Shown piece by piece: positions 16,746 through 25,660 of a stretch of 64,000 nucleotides of DNA (position 1 is its first letter; the number at the start of each line of letters is the position of its first letter). A model generated the notes under the pieces. It searched no databases. It was not told the origin of the DNA and saw only the letters and a list, made by a program, of their open reading frames with translations. Location of the stretch: positions 1 to 64,000 of the forward strand of contig NZ_JAGYVZ010000002.1 in NCBI RefSeq assembly GCF_018380615.1, given 5' to 3'. This DNA comes from Flavobacterium psychroterrae. Its GTDB lineage: Bacteria; Bacteroidota; Bacteroidia; Flavobacteriales; Flavobacteriaceae. Both the position numbers and the translations under genes were made by a program.

Positions 16746-17462
16746 TTACATATAACTCAATATTTCCTTTTTGTAAGCATCATATTCACCTTGCATGATT
16801 AATCCGTTATCAAGAAGTTTTTTATAATTCTGTAGTTTATCAAAAAGTTCTTCTTTAGATAAATCACTTAATTTGCGATCTCCTGTTGAAGGCTGAGTTT
16901 GTTGAATTGGCTCATAAGTTTCTGTGTAAGATGGAGTAGTAGCGGGCATAATTTCAGCATAATTCGTTACTTCTTCAGCTTCAACTTCTTCTACTTCATC
17001 TTCAAGATCGTCTTCTTCTTCGATGATTTGTGCAGTTTCTACAATTGGAGTTTCGGCAAAAGCAGGATTTTTAAGTAAATCTAATTGCTCTTTTGCGTAA
17101 GTATATATTTTTCTGGCCTGAATCTTTGGGATATAATCAATAGAAATCGATAAATCAGTATTGGTATTAAATGAGAATTCAGAGCCTAAAATGTTTTCCT
17201 TTACAAAAGCACCAGCTACAGTATCCCAGGTATAATCTGTAAAATTCATTGAAAGACCTAAATTTTTAGGTTCACAAATGATAATTCTTTTATTTGTTAA
17301 TACAATACTATCAGGAAAAACAGTAATTGCCGGTTTTTTTTGAACAGCAATATATCCAACTTCTTCACCTTTCATCAATAAATCATTGAGTTTTGAAGTT
17401 ATTTTTTCAATCGCTTTTGGATCTTGTTCTTCGTTCAGAAATTTTTTAAATTGTTCTTTCAT
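16746..17462 (-). CDS. PH-domain and SHOCT-domain protein
   Basis: The 238-residue protein has an N-terminal helical part (1-35), then a bacterial PH-like (YokE/bPH type) beta domain with ITVFPDSIVLTNKRIIICEP near 48-70. An acidic, disordered linker (about 140-185, EEDDLEDEVEEVEAEE) leads to a C-terminal SHOCT motif of about 45 residues (LSDLSKEELFDKLQNYKKLL, ending QGEYDAYKKEILSY). SHOCT modules often join to membrane or PH domains and mediate oligomerisation. There is no signal peptide, and function is unknown. It is last in a run of small minus-strand genes. Confidence 0.78.
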   Translation of the reverse strand: MKEQFKKFLNEEQDPKAIEKITSKLNDLLMKGEEVGYIAVQKKPAITVFPDSIVLTNKRIIICEPKNLGLSMNFTDYTWDTVAGAFVKENILGSEFSFNTNTDLSISIDYIPKIQARKIYTYAKEQLDLLKNPAFAETPIVETAQIIEEEDDLEDEVEEVEAEEVTNYAEIMPATTPSYTETYEPIQQTQPSTGDRKLSDLSKEELFDKLQNYKKLLDNGLIMQGEYDAYKKEILSYM

Positions 17463-17533
17463 GTTCTATAAGTTGCTAATTTGCAAATTAATTGAGTGGT
17501 TAAGTTTTTTATCTTATGTTACAAATGTAATGC

Positions 17534-17905
17534 CTAATTTTCTAATTCAATAATTTCATTCTGAATTTTCTTTGTCAAACTTTTGAAAACCAATTCATAC
17601 GAATGATCGATCAATTCTTTGACAAAAGCAGTCGATAAACTTCCGTTAAGAGCAATTGTGTTCCAATGTACTTTACTCATATGAAAGCCAGGTTTTATCT
17701 CATCATATTCGGCTCTTAATTCCTGAGCACGTTCAGGATCACACTTTAAATTGACAGAAGCCTCGTTTTTTTCCCATTGAGATAACGAGGATAAAGCAAA
17801 CATTTTACCGCCAACTTTAAAGACCAAAGTATCTTCGTCAAAAGGAAAATGTTCGCTGAATCCTTTTTTTGAAAGACAATATTTATAATACATTTCCAGA
17901 TTCAT
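17534..17905 (-). CDS. MmcQ/YjbR family protein
   Basis: The 123-residue protein has the full YjbR (DUF419) fold. It starts MNLEMYYKYCLSKKGFSEHFPFDEDTLVFKV with the usual GK-MF turn (quoted as landmarks FPFDEDTLVFKV and GGKMFAL), the strand ASVNLKCDPE and the late HWNTIALNG and LIDHSYELVF. The family is described as DNA-binding-like by its double-wing fold, but its role is not known. It starts 8 bp after the DUF4260 stop, in an apparent operon with the GNAT gene. Confidence 0.88.
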   Translation of the reverse strand: MNLEMYYKYCLSKKGFSEHFPFDEDTLVFKVGGKMFALSSLSQWEKNEASVNLKCDPERAQELRAEYDEIKPGFHMSKVHWNTIALNGSLSTAFVKELIDHSYELVFKSLTKKIQNEIIELEN

Positions 17906-17913
17906 ATCATTTT

Positions 17914-18267
17914 TTATTTGCCAATTTCACCTAAATGCGTGTATTTAAAACCTTTTTCATATTTCAAACCATAACCAAAAATTCGATCCATTGCTGAATG
18001 CGAAAATAGAATAATTCCAATAAGTTGTAAGGTTTGCATTTGCAAATAACAACCTGTTATATAAAGCAAAACCGCGAGTCCTTTATGATGAAAGACATTG
18101 TAGAAAAAAGCGCCTGCTTTATTACCAAAGGCATAACCAATCATAGAAAGATCCGGAGCTAAAATTAAAACCAAAAACCACCACCATTGAAAATTTAAAA
18201 GGCTAAATAAATAAATTCCCAGAACAAATAAGGCCAATTCTTCAAGTTTAATAACAGTTTTCATCAT
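17914..18267 (-). CDS. DUF4260 family membrane protein
   Basis: The 117-residue protein has three or four hydrophobic segments. Its DUF4260 pattern includes LAPDLSMIGYAFGNKAGAFFYNVFHHKG and FSHSAMDRIFGYGLKYEKGF, here given as landmarks APDLSMIGY, YNVFHHKG and HSAMDRIFGYGLKY. Conserved aspartates and histidines at the membrane face suggest an enzyme or metal site, but no activity is established to my knowledge. Its start overlaps the GNAT gene stop by 4 bp, so the two are translationally coupled. Confidence 0.85.
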   Translation of the reverse strand: MMKTVIKLEELALFVLGIYLFSLLNFQWWWFLVLILAPDLSMIGYAFGNKAGAFFYNVFHHKGLAVLLYITGCYLQMQTLQLIGIILFSHSAMDRIFGYGLKYEKGFKYTHLGEIGK

Positions 18268-18662
18268 AGTTTTTTCTCCATTAATTTTTCAGGATGTTCT
18301 AATTGTGTAAAACCAAATTTACGATATAAAAAATGAGCATCGGTTGTAGCCAATCTCCAAATTTGAATGTTTTTAAGAATTGGTTCGTTCATCATTGCTT
18401 CAATTAAAATAGACGAATATCCTTTTCCACGATGTTCTTCTATAATAAAAACATCCATGACATAACCAAAAACCACATAATCTGTGATTACTCTGGCAAA
18501 GCCAATTTGTTTGTCGTTTAAGTAAATTCCAAAACAAACCGAAGCATCAATTGTAGTTTGAACTTCCTCGATAGTTCGTCCCGCAGCCCAATAAATATCC
18601 TTTAAAAAGTTTTGTATAAAGGGAACGTCAAGTTTAGTTTTATCTGTAGAAACGTTAATCAT
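18264..18662 (-). CDS. GNAT family N-acetyltransferase
   Basis: The 132-residue protein has the GNAT core: a central strand YVMDVFIIEEHRGKGYSSIL with the acetyl-CoA pyrophosphate-binding R/Q-x-x-G-x-G/S segment (HRGKGYSS), then WRLATTDAHFLYRKFGFTQ with the conserved tyrosine near the C-terminus. The substrate is unknown. It heads the small operon GNAT-DUF4260-YjbR. Confidence 0.88.
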   Translation of the reverse strand: MINVSTDKTKLDVPFIQNFLKDIYWAAGRTIEEVQTTIDASVCFGIYLNDKQIGFARVITDYVVFGYVMDVFIIEEHRGKGYSSILIEAMMNEPILKNIQIWRLATTDAHFLYRKFGFTQLEHPEKLMEKKL

Positions 18663-18663
18663 T

Positions 18664-18745
18664 TTAATTGTAGATTTTAGAGTTCAGATTTTAGATTTTT
18701 TTTGCAGAAGTAGAAATCTAAGATCTACAATCTGAAATCTTAAAT
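18664..18745. repeat. AGATTTTAGA foldback before the GNAT operon
   Basis: AGATTTTAGAGTTCAGATTT-type text (18669-18697) is mirrored by AAATCTAAGATCTACAATCT-type text (18714-18735) that enters the last codons of the cyclase gene. It probably serves as the 3' hairpin of that gene. Confidence 0.55.
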
Positions 18746-19503
18746 AATAAAGGTTTGCTTGGACTTGCATCATTTTCAAACGATGCGATTTGAAGATTTA
18801 GAATATAATTTCCATCTTCGATTTCGTCAGAAACATAAATCATTTCGGTAATTGTTGCATTCAATCTGGCATCTGAATTTAGGTTTACAGTATCTTTTAC
18901 ATTCCAGAATGCTTTGTGTGCCAATAATTTTCCTTCATCATGTTCTTTGTCAACGCTTGGCAAATCAATTAATAAATGCTGAATTTCGCTTTCGCGGATG
19001 AAAATTGCAGCCTCTTCAGACAAATAAGGAGGATTTGTATTCGAGTATTTTCTTGATTTTTTTGCTGCCTGATTTGGAATTGTTCGAATAATAATTGCTT
19101 CAATTTTCATGCTGAACGCTGTCGAAGTGCGCATTGCTTTTTCAATCTGGCTTTTTGTAATCACTAAATCATCTCCAACCTGTTCTGGTTCAACGGTAAT
19201 CAATTTTGCAAAAAAGAAAAACTGCTTCAAAGATTGATTGATGCTGTAAAAATCATTCGTAATATGCCCCAAACATTCCGTATGCGTTCCATGACCATGC
19301 GGATTAAAGAAAATATTATTGAAGTTTGTCGATGATTTTCCTTCAGAAACTTTCCCAATCCAATCCCCAAAAACCACAGGTTCAATAACTGGTTTTTCAA
19401 TATACCACGCAATCGGATTTTCGTCTGTATTCGTTAACGGAATTGATATATCAATGGGTTTTGATAAGTCTATTTGATATTTGTTGTCAATAAGTGCTAG
19501 CAT
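18718..19503 (-). CDS. Cyclase-family (kynurenine formamidase-like) metal hydrolase
   Basis: The 261-residue protein has the family motif H71-G-T-H74-x-E76 inside NPHGHGTHTECLGHI, the metal site of the cyclase/formamidase superfamily (KynB-like). A later HLLIDLPSVDKEHDEG carries further active-site residues. The N-terminal IDISIPLTN is also typical. Length fits the family. The natural substrate may be formylkynurenine or another amide or ester, but no tryptophan-degradation genes are adjacent. It is cytoplasmic by lack of a signal peptide. Confidence 0.82.
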   Translation of the reverse strand: MLALIDNKYQIDLSKPIDISIPLTNTDENPIAWYIEKPVIEPVVFGDWIGKVSEGKSSTNFNNIFFNPHGHGTHTECLGHITNDFYSINQSLKQFFFFAKLITVEPEQVGDDLVITKSQIEKAMRTSTAFSMKIEAIIIRTIPNQAAKKSRKYSNTNPPYLSEEAAIFIRESEIQHLLIDLPSVDKEHDEGKLLAHKAFWNVKDTVNLNSDARLNATITEMIYVSDEIEDGNYILNLQIASFENDASPSKPLLFKISDCRS

Positions 19504-19593
19504 AATGGAACGCAGATTTTACAGATATTCTAACGCAAGATTTTAACGGATTTTATCAGTGTTGCTTACATCCGTTTTATCAGCGTTCAATTT

Positions 19594-20730
19594 TTATTCT
19601 TCCAAATTTAGATAAAATAAATCTGAAGCAATTCCATCCGTTAAAAATTTTCCTTTTGCAGTTGGTTTTAGAATGTTATTTTCTATTGAAAGCAATTCAT
19701 CATCCAAGAATTTCTGACTTTGTTTTTTGAGGTAATTCAGATATTCTAAACCAAATTCAGTTTCAATTCGTTTTAGTGAAACGCCCCAAATAGTTCTTAA
19801 TCCTGTCATTATATATTCGTTATAACGATCAGAGATTGTCAGAATTTCGGTTTCCATAGGAAGAATATTATCTTGAATTGATTTGAGGTAAAGCGAATTA
19901 TTAGCAATATTCCAGCCTCTTTTTGTACCATCATAACTATGCGCTGAAGGTCCAATTCCGATGTATTTTTTACCCAGCCAATACGCCGAATTATTTTTAG
20001 AGAAATAATTCTCTTTTCCGAAATTAGATAATTCGTAATGAATAAAGTCGTTTTTTTGAAGTGTTTCAACCAAAATCATAAAATGATTCGAAGCAACTTC
20101 GTCTTGAGGTTCGGCAATTTTTCCGGTATCGATTAGTTTCCTTAAAGCCGTTTTTGGTTCAACCGTTAAAGCATAACTTGAAATATGCGGAATGCCAAAT
20201 GACAAAGCCGTTTCAATATTTTTTCTCCACATTTCATCTGTCAAACCCGGAATTCCGTAAATTAAATCAAGTGAGATGTTATCAAAATATTTAGTCGCTT
20301 CCGTCAAACAATTTATGGCTTCCGCCGAATTATGAGCACGATTCATCATCTTTAAATCTTCTTCATAAAAAGATTGAATCCCAATGCTTAACCGATTTAT
20401 AGGACTTTTAGATAATTCAAAAATCCGTTCTGTAGATAAATCATCCGGATTTGCTTCAAGTGTGATTTCCGGGTTTTCTGCAACTCTGTAATTTTTGTAA
20501 ACTTCTGAAATTAGAAAATTTATTTCTTCATTTGTTAATACCGAAGGAGTTCCGCCGCCAAAGTATATTGTTTCTACAACGTCATCTTTAAATTCATTTT
20601 TGCGCATAACAATTTCTTTGGCTAAAGCCAAAACCATGTCGTCTTTCTTTTTCATTGAAGTTGAAAAGTGAAAGTCGCAATAATGGCAAGCCTGCTTGCA
20701 GAATGGTATGTGAATGTAAATTCCTGACAT
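19594..20730 (-). CDS. hemW: HemW, radical SAM haem chaperone-like protein
   Basis: The 378-residue protein begins MSGIYIHIPFCKQACHYCDF, giving the HemW radical SAM cluster motif C11-x3-C15-x2-C18 plus the extra F/Cys pattern. It continues with TIYFGGGTPSVL, the ITLEANPDDL strand and RLSIGIQSF, all diagnostic of the HemN/HemW family. A HemN C-terminal domain occupies about 290-375. At this length, and without the HemN N-terminal extension, it is HemW, a haem-binding chaperone and not an oxidase. RuvC lies upstream on the same strand across a repeat-filled gap. Confidence 0.92.
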   Translation of the reverse strand: MSGIYIHIPFCKQACHYCDFHFSTSMKKKDDMVLALAKEIVMRKNEFKDDVVETIYFGGGTPSVLTNEEINFLISEVYKNYRVAENPEITLEANPDDLSTERIFELSKSPINRLSIGIQSFYEEDLKMMNRAHNSAEAINCLTEATKYFDNISLDLIYGIPGLTDEMWRKNIETALSFGIPHISSYALTVEPKTALRKLIDTGKIAEPQDEVASNHFMILVETLQKNDFIHYELSNFGKENYFSKNNSAYWLGKKYIGIGPSAHSYDGTKRGWNIANNSLYLKSIQDNILPMETEILTISDRYNEYIMTGLRTIWGVSLKRIETEFGLEYLNYLKKQSQKFLDDELLSIENNILKPTAKGKFLTDGIASDLFYLNLEE

Positions 20731-20734
20731 TTTT

Positions 20735-20883
20735 TAGTATTCAGTTTTCAGTCTCAGTTTTCAGTCCCAGTATTAACTGTAAACTGCCACTGCGACTGAA
20801 AAATATTTTCAACTCGTTTTTTAGTCTTCAGTTTTTCATTCTCAGTATAACTGTAAACTGCAACTGCGACTGAAAACTATTTT
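20735..20883. repeat. Duplicated CTCAGT...CTGCGACTGAAAA repeat between hemW and ruvC
   Basis: Two near-identical units of about 60 bp (about 20752-20810 and 20822-20880) each contain CTCAGTATTAACTGTAAACTGC-like text and end in ACTGCGACTGAAAA. The second runs into the ruvC stop. It belongs to the same family as 11220-11325. Confidence 0.6.
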
Positions 20884-21431
20884 CTAACTTTATCTTCATT
20901 TTGTTTTACAAAAGCATCCCAACCAGTATAATTTTTTCCTGCAACGATTTTTCCAGAATTAAAGAAATGACAAACCGCGGCCGCCAAACCATCTGTTGAA
21001 TCCAGGTTTTTGGGTAATTCTTTTAATCCTAAAAGCTGTTGCAGCATTTTGGCTACTTGTTCTTTACTGGCATTTCCGTTTCCTGTAATCGCCATTTTGA
21101 TCTTTTTAGGCTCATATTCTGTAATCGGAATATCTCTGGAAAGTCCCGCTGCCATTGCAACACCTTGCGCGCGACCTAATTTTAGCATCGATTGTACGTT
21201 TTTACCAAAGAAAGGTGCTTCAATCGCAATTTCGTCCGGATGGTGCGTTTCGATTAGCTCGATGGTGCGCTCAAAAATAATTTTTAGTTTTTGGTAATGA
21301 TTGTCGTATTTAGAAAGTTGCAATTCGTTTAACTGCAAAAATTCCATTTTTTTATTGATGACTTTTATCAATCCAAAACCCATGATAGTTGTTCCGGGGT
21401 CAATACCTAATATGATGCGTTCTTTTGTCAT
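20877..21431 (-). CDS. ruvC: Crossover junction endodeoxyribonuclease RuvC
   Basis: The 184-residue resolvase carries all four catalytic acids in family positions: D11 in LGIDPGTT, E71 in IAIEAPF, and D144 and D147 in [29 protein letters not shown] is the DNA-binding segment. It cuts Holliday junctions with RuvAB in recombinational repair and is cytoplasmic. The C-terminal tail, about 15 residues, is slightly longer than in E. coli RuvC. Divergent from the flippase-like gene at 21573. Confidence 0.95.
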   Translation of the reverse strand: MTKERIILGIDPGTTIMGFGLIKVINKKMEFLQLNELQLSKYDNHYQKLKIIFERTIELIETHHPDEIAIEAPFFGKNVQSMLKLGRAQGVAMAAGLSRDIPITEYEPKKIKMAITGNGNASKEQVAKMLQQLLGLKELPKNLDSTDGLAAAVCHFFNSGKIVAGKNYTGWDAFVKQNEDKVRK

Positions 21432-21545
21432 TTTTCATTTGGTTACACAAAGTTTCGCCAAGTAGAGACAGAGATTCACGAAGTTTTATTTAATCTCTCC
21501 GTGGAACTTTGCGGTTACTTTGCGAATCTTTGTGAAATAGCTTTT
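21432..21545. repeat. TTTCGCCAAG/ACTTTGCG foldback upstream of ruvC
   Basis: ACACAAAGTTTCGC (21446-21459 region) and GATTCACGAAGTT are followed by AACTTTGCGGTTACTTTGCG and ATCTTTGTGAAAT, which are imperfect complements. It resembles 27551-27645 and 59880-60290. It sits in a divergent gap, so it is not simply a terminator. Confidence 0.5.
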
Positions 21546-21572
21546 TCGCAATAGTTTCCTTTACTTTGCAGC

Positions 21573-22517
21573 ATGATTTCAATTCCTCACAAAGCTAAAC
21601 AATTCCTTGTTCTTCTGGTCAAACTTTTGATTGTAGGTGGCGCATTTTATTTTATTTATAATCAGTTGGCGCACAACGATAAACTGGACTGGCACAAGTT
21701 CATTACGTTGTTTCGTAAAAATCAGTCGGTTTTGGGGATTGGGTTTATATTACTTTTAAGTGTTTTGAATCGCTATTTTGAGATTTTGAAATGGCAGAAT
21801 TTAGCCAAAGTCATTCATGAGATTTCTTTAGGAGAAGCCACAAAGCAAGTTCTCGCAGCTTTAACTGCGGGGATTTTTACGCCAAACGGAGTAGGAGAAT
21901 ATGCAGGAAAAGCATTGTTTTATCCCAAGACAGAAGCAAAGAAAGTAGTTTTCCTGAACTTGATTTGCAACGGAATCCAAATGATTCTGACGGTTATTTT
22001 TGGGATTTTCGGATTGCTGTACTTTAATGCCAAATATGAAGTAATTACAGCCCAAACTGTTGCTATTTTGTTTGGAATTTTTGTGTTGCTTTTTATCATT
22101 TTGTTTTCGCTGAAAAAAATAAAAATCAAAGGGTATTCGATTGAAAAATTATTGCATAAGATTAATGAAATTCCAAAACCAATTCATCGAAAAAATATTG
22201 TTTTAGGAACTTTGCGTTATTTGGTTTTTTCGCATCAATATTACTTTTTGTTTTTAGCTTTTGATGTCCATTTGCCATATTTTACTCTTATTGCTACAAT
22301 TGCAGTAGTTTATTTTTTAGCATCCTCATTGCCAACATTTCAGTTTTTGGACTTTGCAGTAAAAGGAAGTGTTGCGATTTATTTCTTCGGTATTTTAGGT
22401 GTTAACGAATGGATTGTTGTTTTTATAAGTACTTTGATGTGGTTCCTAAATGTGGTTTTACCAGTGATTATCGGGGCTTATTATGTGCTGAATTTTAAAA
22501 CAAAAACTGTAGAATGA
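21573..22517 (+). CDS. Flippase-like membrane protein (lysylphosphatidylglycerol synthase TM family)
   Basis: The 314-residue protein has about eight membrane segments and the family landmarks ILKWQNLAKV near residue 70 and TAGIFTPNGVGEYAGKALF near 95-115 (given in two parts: TAGIFTPNGVGEY, AGKALF). These match the MprF/AglD-like integral membrane family, often encoded with glycosyltransferases. The next gene, a GT2 enzyme, overlaps by 4 bp. The pair probably makes or moves a lipid-linked glycan or modifies a membrane lipid. Confidence 0.82.
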   Translation: MISIPHKAKQFLVLLVKLLIVGGAFYFIYNQLAHNDKLDWHKFITLFRKNQSVLGIGFILLLSVLNRYFEILKWQNLAKVIHEISLGEATKQVLAALTAGIFTPNGVGEYAGKALFYPKTEAKKVVFLNLICNGIQMILTVIFGIFGLLYFNAKYEVITAQTVAILFGIFVLLFIILFSLKKIKIKGYSIEKLLHKINEIPKPIHRKNIVLGTLRYLVFSHQYYFLFLAFDVHLPYFTLIATIAVVYFLASSLPTFQFLDFAVKGSVAIYFFGILGVNEWIVVFISTLMWFLNVVLPVIIGAYYVLNFKTKTVE

Positions 22518-23617
22518 TCTGGGTTTTTACAGCCATATTGACCATTTATGTAGTTGCTATTGCATTGCTTATTTATGGTTTTGCCAAAGTAAAAAAGTAT
22601 CAAAACACAAATTTAAATCCTCAGACTAGTTTTACTATTATAGTTCCGTTTAGAAATGAAGCCGAAAATTTACCAAATCTTTTAAATAGTTTTTCAAAGT
22701 TAAAATATCCAACTGATTTGTTTGAAGTAATTTTTGTAGATGATAGTTCGAATGAAAAGTTTCAAGTTTCTGATTTTAGTTTTCAAGTTTCAATAATTGA
22801 CAATATTAGGGTTTCAAATTCTCCTAAAAAAGATGCTATTTCAACAGCAATGCAACACGTAAAAACAAATTGGGTCATTACTACAGATGCAGATTGTTTG
22901 GTTCCTGAAAATTGGCTTTTGGCATTTGACAATTACATTCAGCAAAATGATGTTTCAATGCTTGCGGGCGCAGTTACTTATCAATGCAAAAACTCATTTT
23001 TGCATCACTTTCAGCAATTAGATTTAACAAGTTTACAAGGTGCGACAATAGGAAGTTTTGGACTCAAAAATGCTTTTATGTGTAACGGAGCTAATTTTGC
23101 ATACACAAAATCATTGTTCGAAAAACTAAACGGATTTGATGGAAATGATAAAATCGCCAGTGGAGATGATGTTTTTTTATTACAAAAGGCAGCAAATTTA
23201 TTTCCCGATCAGGTTCATTATTTAAAATCTGAAGAAGCTATTGTCGTTACAAAACCAACCGAAAGCTGGAAATCTTTATTTTATCAAAGAGTACGCTGGG
23301 CAGCTAAAACAACTGCTTATCAAAGTGGTTTTGGAAAGCTTTTAGGGCTGATTGTTTTCTTTGGGAATCTGAGTTTTGTAATTGGTTTTTTATTTTTTAT
23401 ACTCGGTATTTTGTATTACCAATTCTTCTTTTGGTTTACTTTTTTAAAGTTCACAATTGACTTTATACTGCTTTATAAAACAAATCAATTTTTGACTAAA
23501 ACTAGAGTTAAAAATTTGGTTTTGAGCAGTTTGCTTTATCCTTTTTTCAGTTCGACTGTGGCTTTTTATAGTTTGTTTGGTTCTTATGAATGGAAGGGAA
23601 GAAGATTTGGGAAATAA
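22514..23617 (+). CDS. Family 2 glycosyltransferase, membrane anchored
   Basis: The 367-residue protein has an N-terminal membrane helix (1-25). The GT-A domain opens with FTIIVPFRNEAENLPNLL and contains the first acidic motif VIFVDDSS and the DXD-type site ITTDADCLVP. A later SGDDVFLL (ED-like) and QRVRWAAKT (QxxRW) show a processive-type GT2 active site. Three C-terminal membrane segments follow (about 275-360). It uses a nucleotide sugar on the cytoplasmic face. The start overlaps the upstream flippase-like gene. Confidence 0.9.
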   Translation: MIWVFTAILTIYVVAIALLIYGFAKVKKYQNTNLNPQTSFTIIVPFRNEAENLPNLLNSFSKLKYPTDLFEVIFVDDSSNEKFQVSDFSFQVSIIDNIRVSNSPKKDAISTAMQHVKTNWVITTDADCLVPENWLLAFDNYIQQNDVSMLAGAVTYQCKNSFLHHFQQLDLTSLQGATIGSFGLKNAFMCNGANFAYTKSLFEKLNGFDGNDKIASGDDVFLLQKAANLFPDQVHYLKSEEAIVVTKPTESWKSLFYQRVRWAAKTTAYQSGFGKLLGLIVFFGNLSFVIGFLFFILGILYYQFFFWFTFLKFTIDFILLYKTNQFLTKTRVKNLVLSSLLYPFFSSTVAFYSLFGSYEWKGRRFGK

Positions 23618-23996
23618 AGATGGAACGCGGATCACGCGGATTCGCTTCGCGAAGACACGGATTTACACGGATTTTTTCTTTTAGTTTTTCTCGTAATCTT
23701 TTATCCTCAATCTTGTTATTTTGACCGAATGGAGAAATCGCAAAAGTAATTCCTGCCTAAATTTCTCTAATATTTGTCGAGTTTCCCTGTTCGAAATGAC
23801 CAAAAATACCATAAAAACAATGCTTCTTATGAAACCGAGTGCCCTAGCCCTGATAGAAGCGGTATCCTTTTTCTTGCTCCTTTAGCAAGGAAAAGATACA
23901 AGCGGATAGCAGGAAATAGCTCCTGAAAACTCTAAGGAAAAAGTGTTTAGCCATTAATTTAAATGAACTTATATCAATTATATGCTTTTAAAAAAG
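23618..23996. other. Gap with dispersed repeats between convergent genes
   Basis: The gap contains ACGCGGATCACGCGGATTCGC...ACACGGATTTACACGGATTT words (23627-23672), an unremarkable AT-rich part, and one copy of an 85-bp hairpin element (23841-23925) listed separately. No gene is supported. Confidence 0.6.
23841..23925 (+). repeat. 85-bp dispersed hairpin element, copy 1
   Basis: The conserved 5' block reads AGCCCTGATAGAAGCGGTATCC. A hairpin comes next (CTTGCT-cctt-tAGCAAG, extended by TATCCTTTTT against GGAAAAGATA). The conserved 3' block is AAGCGGATAGCAGGA and AGCTCCTG. A second copy with the same architecture and length lies at 27421-27505 on the other strand. Shared blocks flank a variable, self-complementary centre, a pattern expected of an RNA structure or a small non-autonomous repeat. 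Confidence 0.75.
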
Positions 23997-24482
23997 CTAT
24001 TTTTTCTCTTTAGCTTTTAAAATTACCGGCAAAATAAATTGGGTTTTTACCGGAAGCCCCCGTTTTAGAGCAGGATTTACTTTAGGAAAATCCACTAAAC
24101 GAGCACGTAAGATACTGTCTATTTTAATGGTATCGTAAGCAACAGAATCCTTAGGGAATTGTGGTTCAAATTCCATAGTGGAATTAGGGAAAACGGTCAC
24201 TTTTACTTCGATGGTATCCAGTTCCGGATATAATATTGAAAGTGTATCGATATCTAATTTTTCCTGGATAAGTTGTGCCATTACCTGAAAAAAACATTGC
24301 TGACGCAGTTTTTTATCGGGAATTTTTTCACAATTGGGTACTGAAGGATATTCATCAACTTCTTTCCAATTGATTGATTTTAATTCTTTTTGAAGTAATT
24401 CTTTTTCAGACGGAACCTGCTTCTCAAAATATTGACAAGAATTGAAAAATAAAATAACTAATAAAAGGAAAAACTGCTTCAA
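23997..24482 (-). CDS. Lipoprotein with TonB-like C-terminal domain (TTG start)
   Basis: I begin the gene at the TTG at 24482 (161 residues), giving MKQFFLLLVILFFNSCQYFEK: a clean signal sequence with lipobox F-N-S-C at Cys16. The longer in-frame reading would overlap the upstream gene by 130 bp and bury the signal sequence. The C-terminal half (about 95-158) runs DTIKIDSILRARLVDFPKV, PALKRGLPVKTQFILPV and resembles a TonB C-terminal domain (rGxPVxTxFxLPV). It is probably a periplasm-facing lipoprotein. The gene sits 46 bp after a small secreted protein gene. Confidence 0.65.
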   Translation of the reverse strand: MKQFFLLLVILFFNSCQYFEKQVPSEKELLQKELKSINWKEVDEYPSVPNCEKIPDKKLRQQCFFQVMAQLIQEKLDIDTLSILYPELDTIEVKVTVFPNSTMEFEPQFPKDSVAYDTIKIDSILRARLVDFPKVNPALKRGLPVKTQFILPVILKAKEKK

Positions 24483-24528
24483 GGTATTGATGTTGATTGA
24501 TGAACGGATTATTGGTATAAAAATACAA

Positions 24529-24912
24529 TTATTTTTTTTGGGAAGCTTTGTATTGCAGATAATCTTCATAGCTTTCTGAAAGCCATTTTTCTTTGTTTTG
24601 TGCTGCAACTTCTTTTTGTTCAGGATATAATTTTGCCAATCGGTCTGAGAAAGTGGCAATTTGAACCGTGTAGATATAAAATTCTTTTCTGCTTAAAACA
24701 ACATTTGGATCAATTTTGCGATTAAAGTATTCAAAGAAAAGTGTATCAAATTCTTTCATAGAAAAATTTAAAACTTTTTTCTTATTACTTTTATAGATGC
24801 TATCCTGAAGTAATTGATCGTCGATTGAAAGCTTTTTAACTTGTGCATAGCTGCTATCGTTGATTAAAAGAATCAAAGAAAAGAATAATACAAATTGAAA
24901 AAGTATACGCAT
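24529..24912 (-). CDS. Small secreted protein of unknown function
   Basis: The 127-residue product has a signal peptide (MRILFQFVLFFSLILLINDSSYAQ, with a cleavage site after about residue 23; quoted ends MRILFQFVLF and SSYAQ). The helical, charged remainder contains SMKEFDTLFFEYFNRKIDPNV. I do not recognise the family. A minus-strand -7 box TAATTTTG reads from 24952 to 24945, in the 49-bp divergent gap with the DUF456 gene. It probably shares a transcript with the TonB-like lipoprotein downstream. Confidence 0.7.
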   Translation of the reverse strand: MRILFQFVLFFSLILLINDSSYAQVKKLSIDDQLLQDSIYKSNKKKVLNFSMKEFDTLFFEYFNRKIDPNVVLSRKEFYIYTVQIATFSDRLAKLYPEQKEVAAQNKEKWLSESYEDYLQYKASQKK

Positions 24913-24961
24913 TGACTGATTTTTTTACTAGACATTTGTAGGTGCAAAATTACAAAAAAAT

Positions 24962-25462
24962 ATGGATTTAATTTTATTAGTGCTCGGTTTTATATGTATG
25001 ATTGTTGGTGTTTTTGGTAGTTTTCTACCAGTTGTGCCTGGTTTGTCCAGTTGTTGGGTTGGTTTGTTATTGTTGTATTTGACAAAAGCTGTCGAAAATA
25101 ACTACTGGATTTTAGGAATTACTCTTTTGATAACGATAATTATTACGGTTTTGGATTATGTGATTCCGGCAAAAGGAACCAAGAGATTTGGCGGAAGCTC
25201 TTACGGGATTTGGGGCACAAATATTGGGCTAATTGTTGGTATACTGGCTCCTATACCCTTTGGAGTTATTATTGGTCCCTTTGTTGGAGCTTTTATAGGC
25301 GAATTAATTTACGATTCTAAAAATCATAAGCGAGCTTTAAAAGCTGCTACGGGTTCATTACTTGGTTTTTTGGCATCTAGCTTTATTAATTTTATGTTTT
25401 GTATCATTTTTCTTGGAATATTTTTGCACACCACATGGGAATATCGAAACCTTTTGTTTTAA
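24962..25462 (+). CDS. DUF456 family membrane protein
   Basis: The 166-residue protein has about four to five membrane segments and glycine-rich DUF456 signatures: GSFLPVVPGLSSCWVGLLLL (20 residues), VIPAKGTKRFGGSSYGIWG and GVIIGPFVGAFIGEL. It is an inner-membrane protein of unknown function. It is divergent from the small secreted protein gene and transcribed alone. Confidence 0.87.
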   Translation: MDLILLVLGFICMIVGVFGSFLPVVPGLSSCWVGLLLLYLTKAVENNYWILGITLLITIIITVLDYVIPAKGTKRFGGSSYGIWGTNIGLIVGILAPIPFGVIIGPFVGAFIGELIYDSKNHKRALKAATGSLLGFLASSFINFMFCIIFLGIFLHTTWEYRNLLF

Positions 25463-25660
25463 TTATGTAACATGTATTAAGCTTTTTTCCTATTTTTTAT
25501 AATTTTCCTAAAAATTATTTTCACTTTGAATTGATACCTAAAGGGTTATATTTACTGGTTCTAGTTCATTTTTTAGTTAAACAACTGTTAATTGTACAAT
25601 TGTATTTTTAAGCAGTTTTTTTGGAAATGTTAAAATATTTTATATTTTTATCCTGATAAA

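Noticed and set aside
24483..24659. 59-residue N-terminal extension of the TonB-like lipoprotein
   Set aside because: It overlaps the upstream gene by 130 bp, lacks any signal and would place the lipobox in mid-protein.
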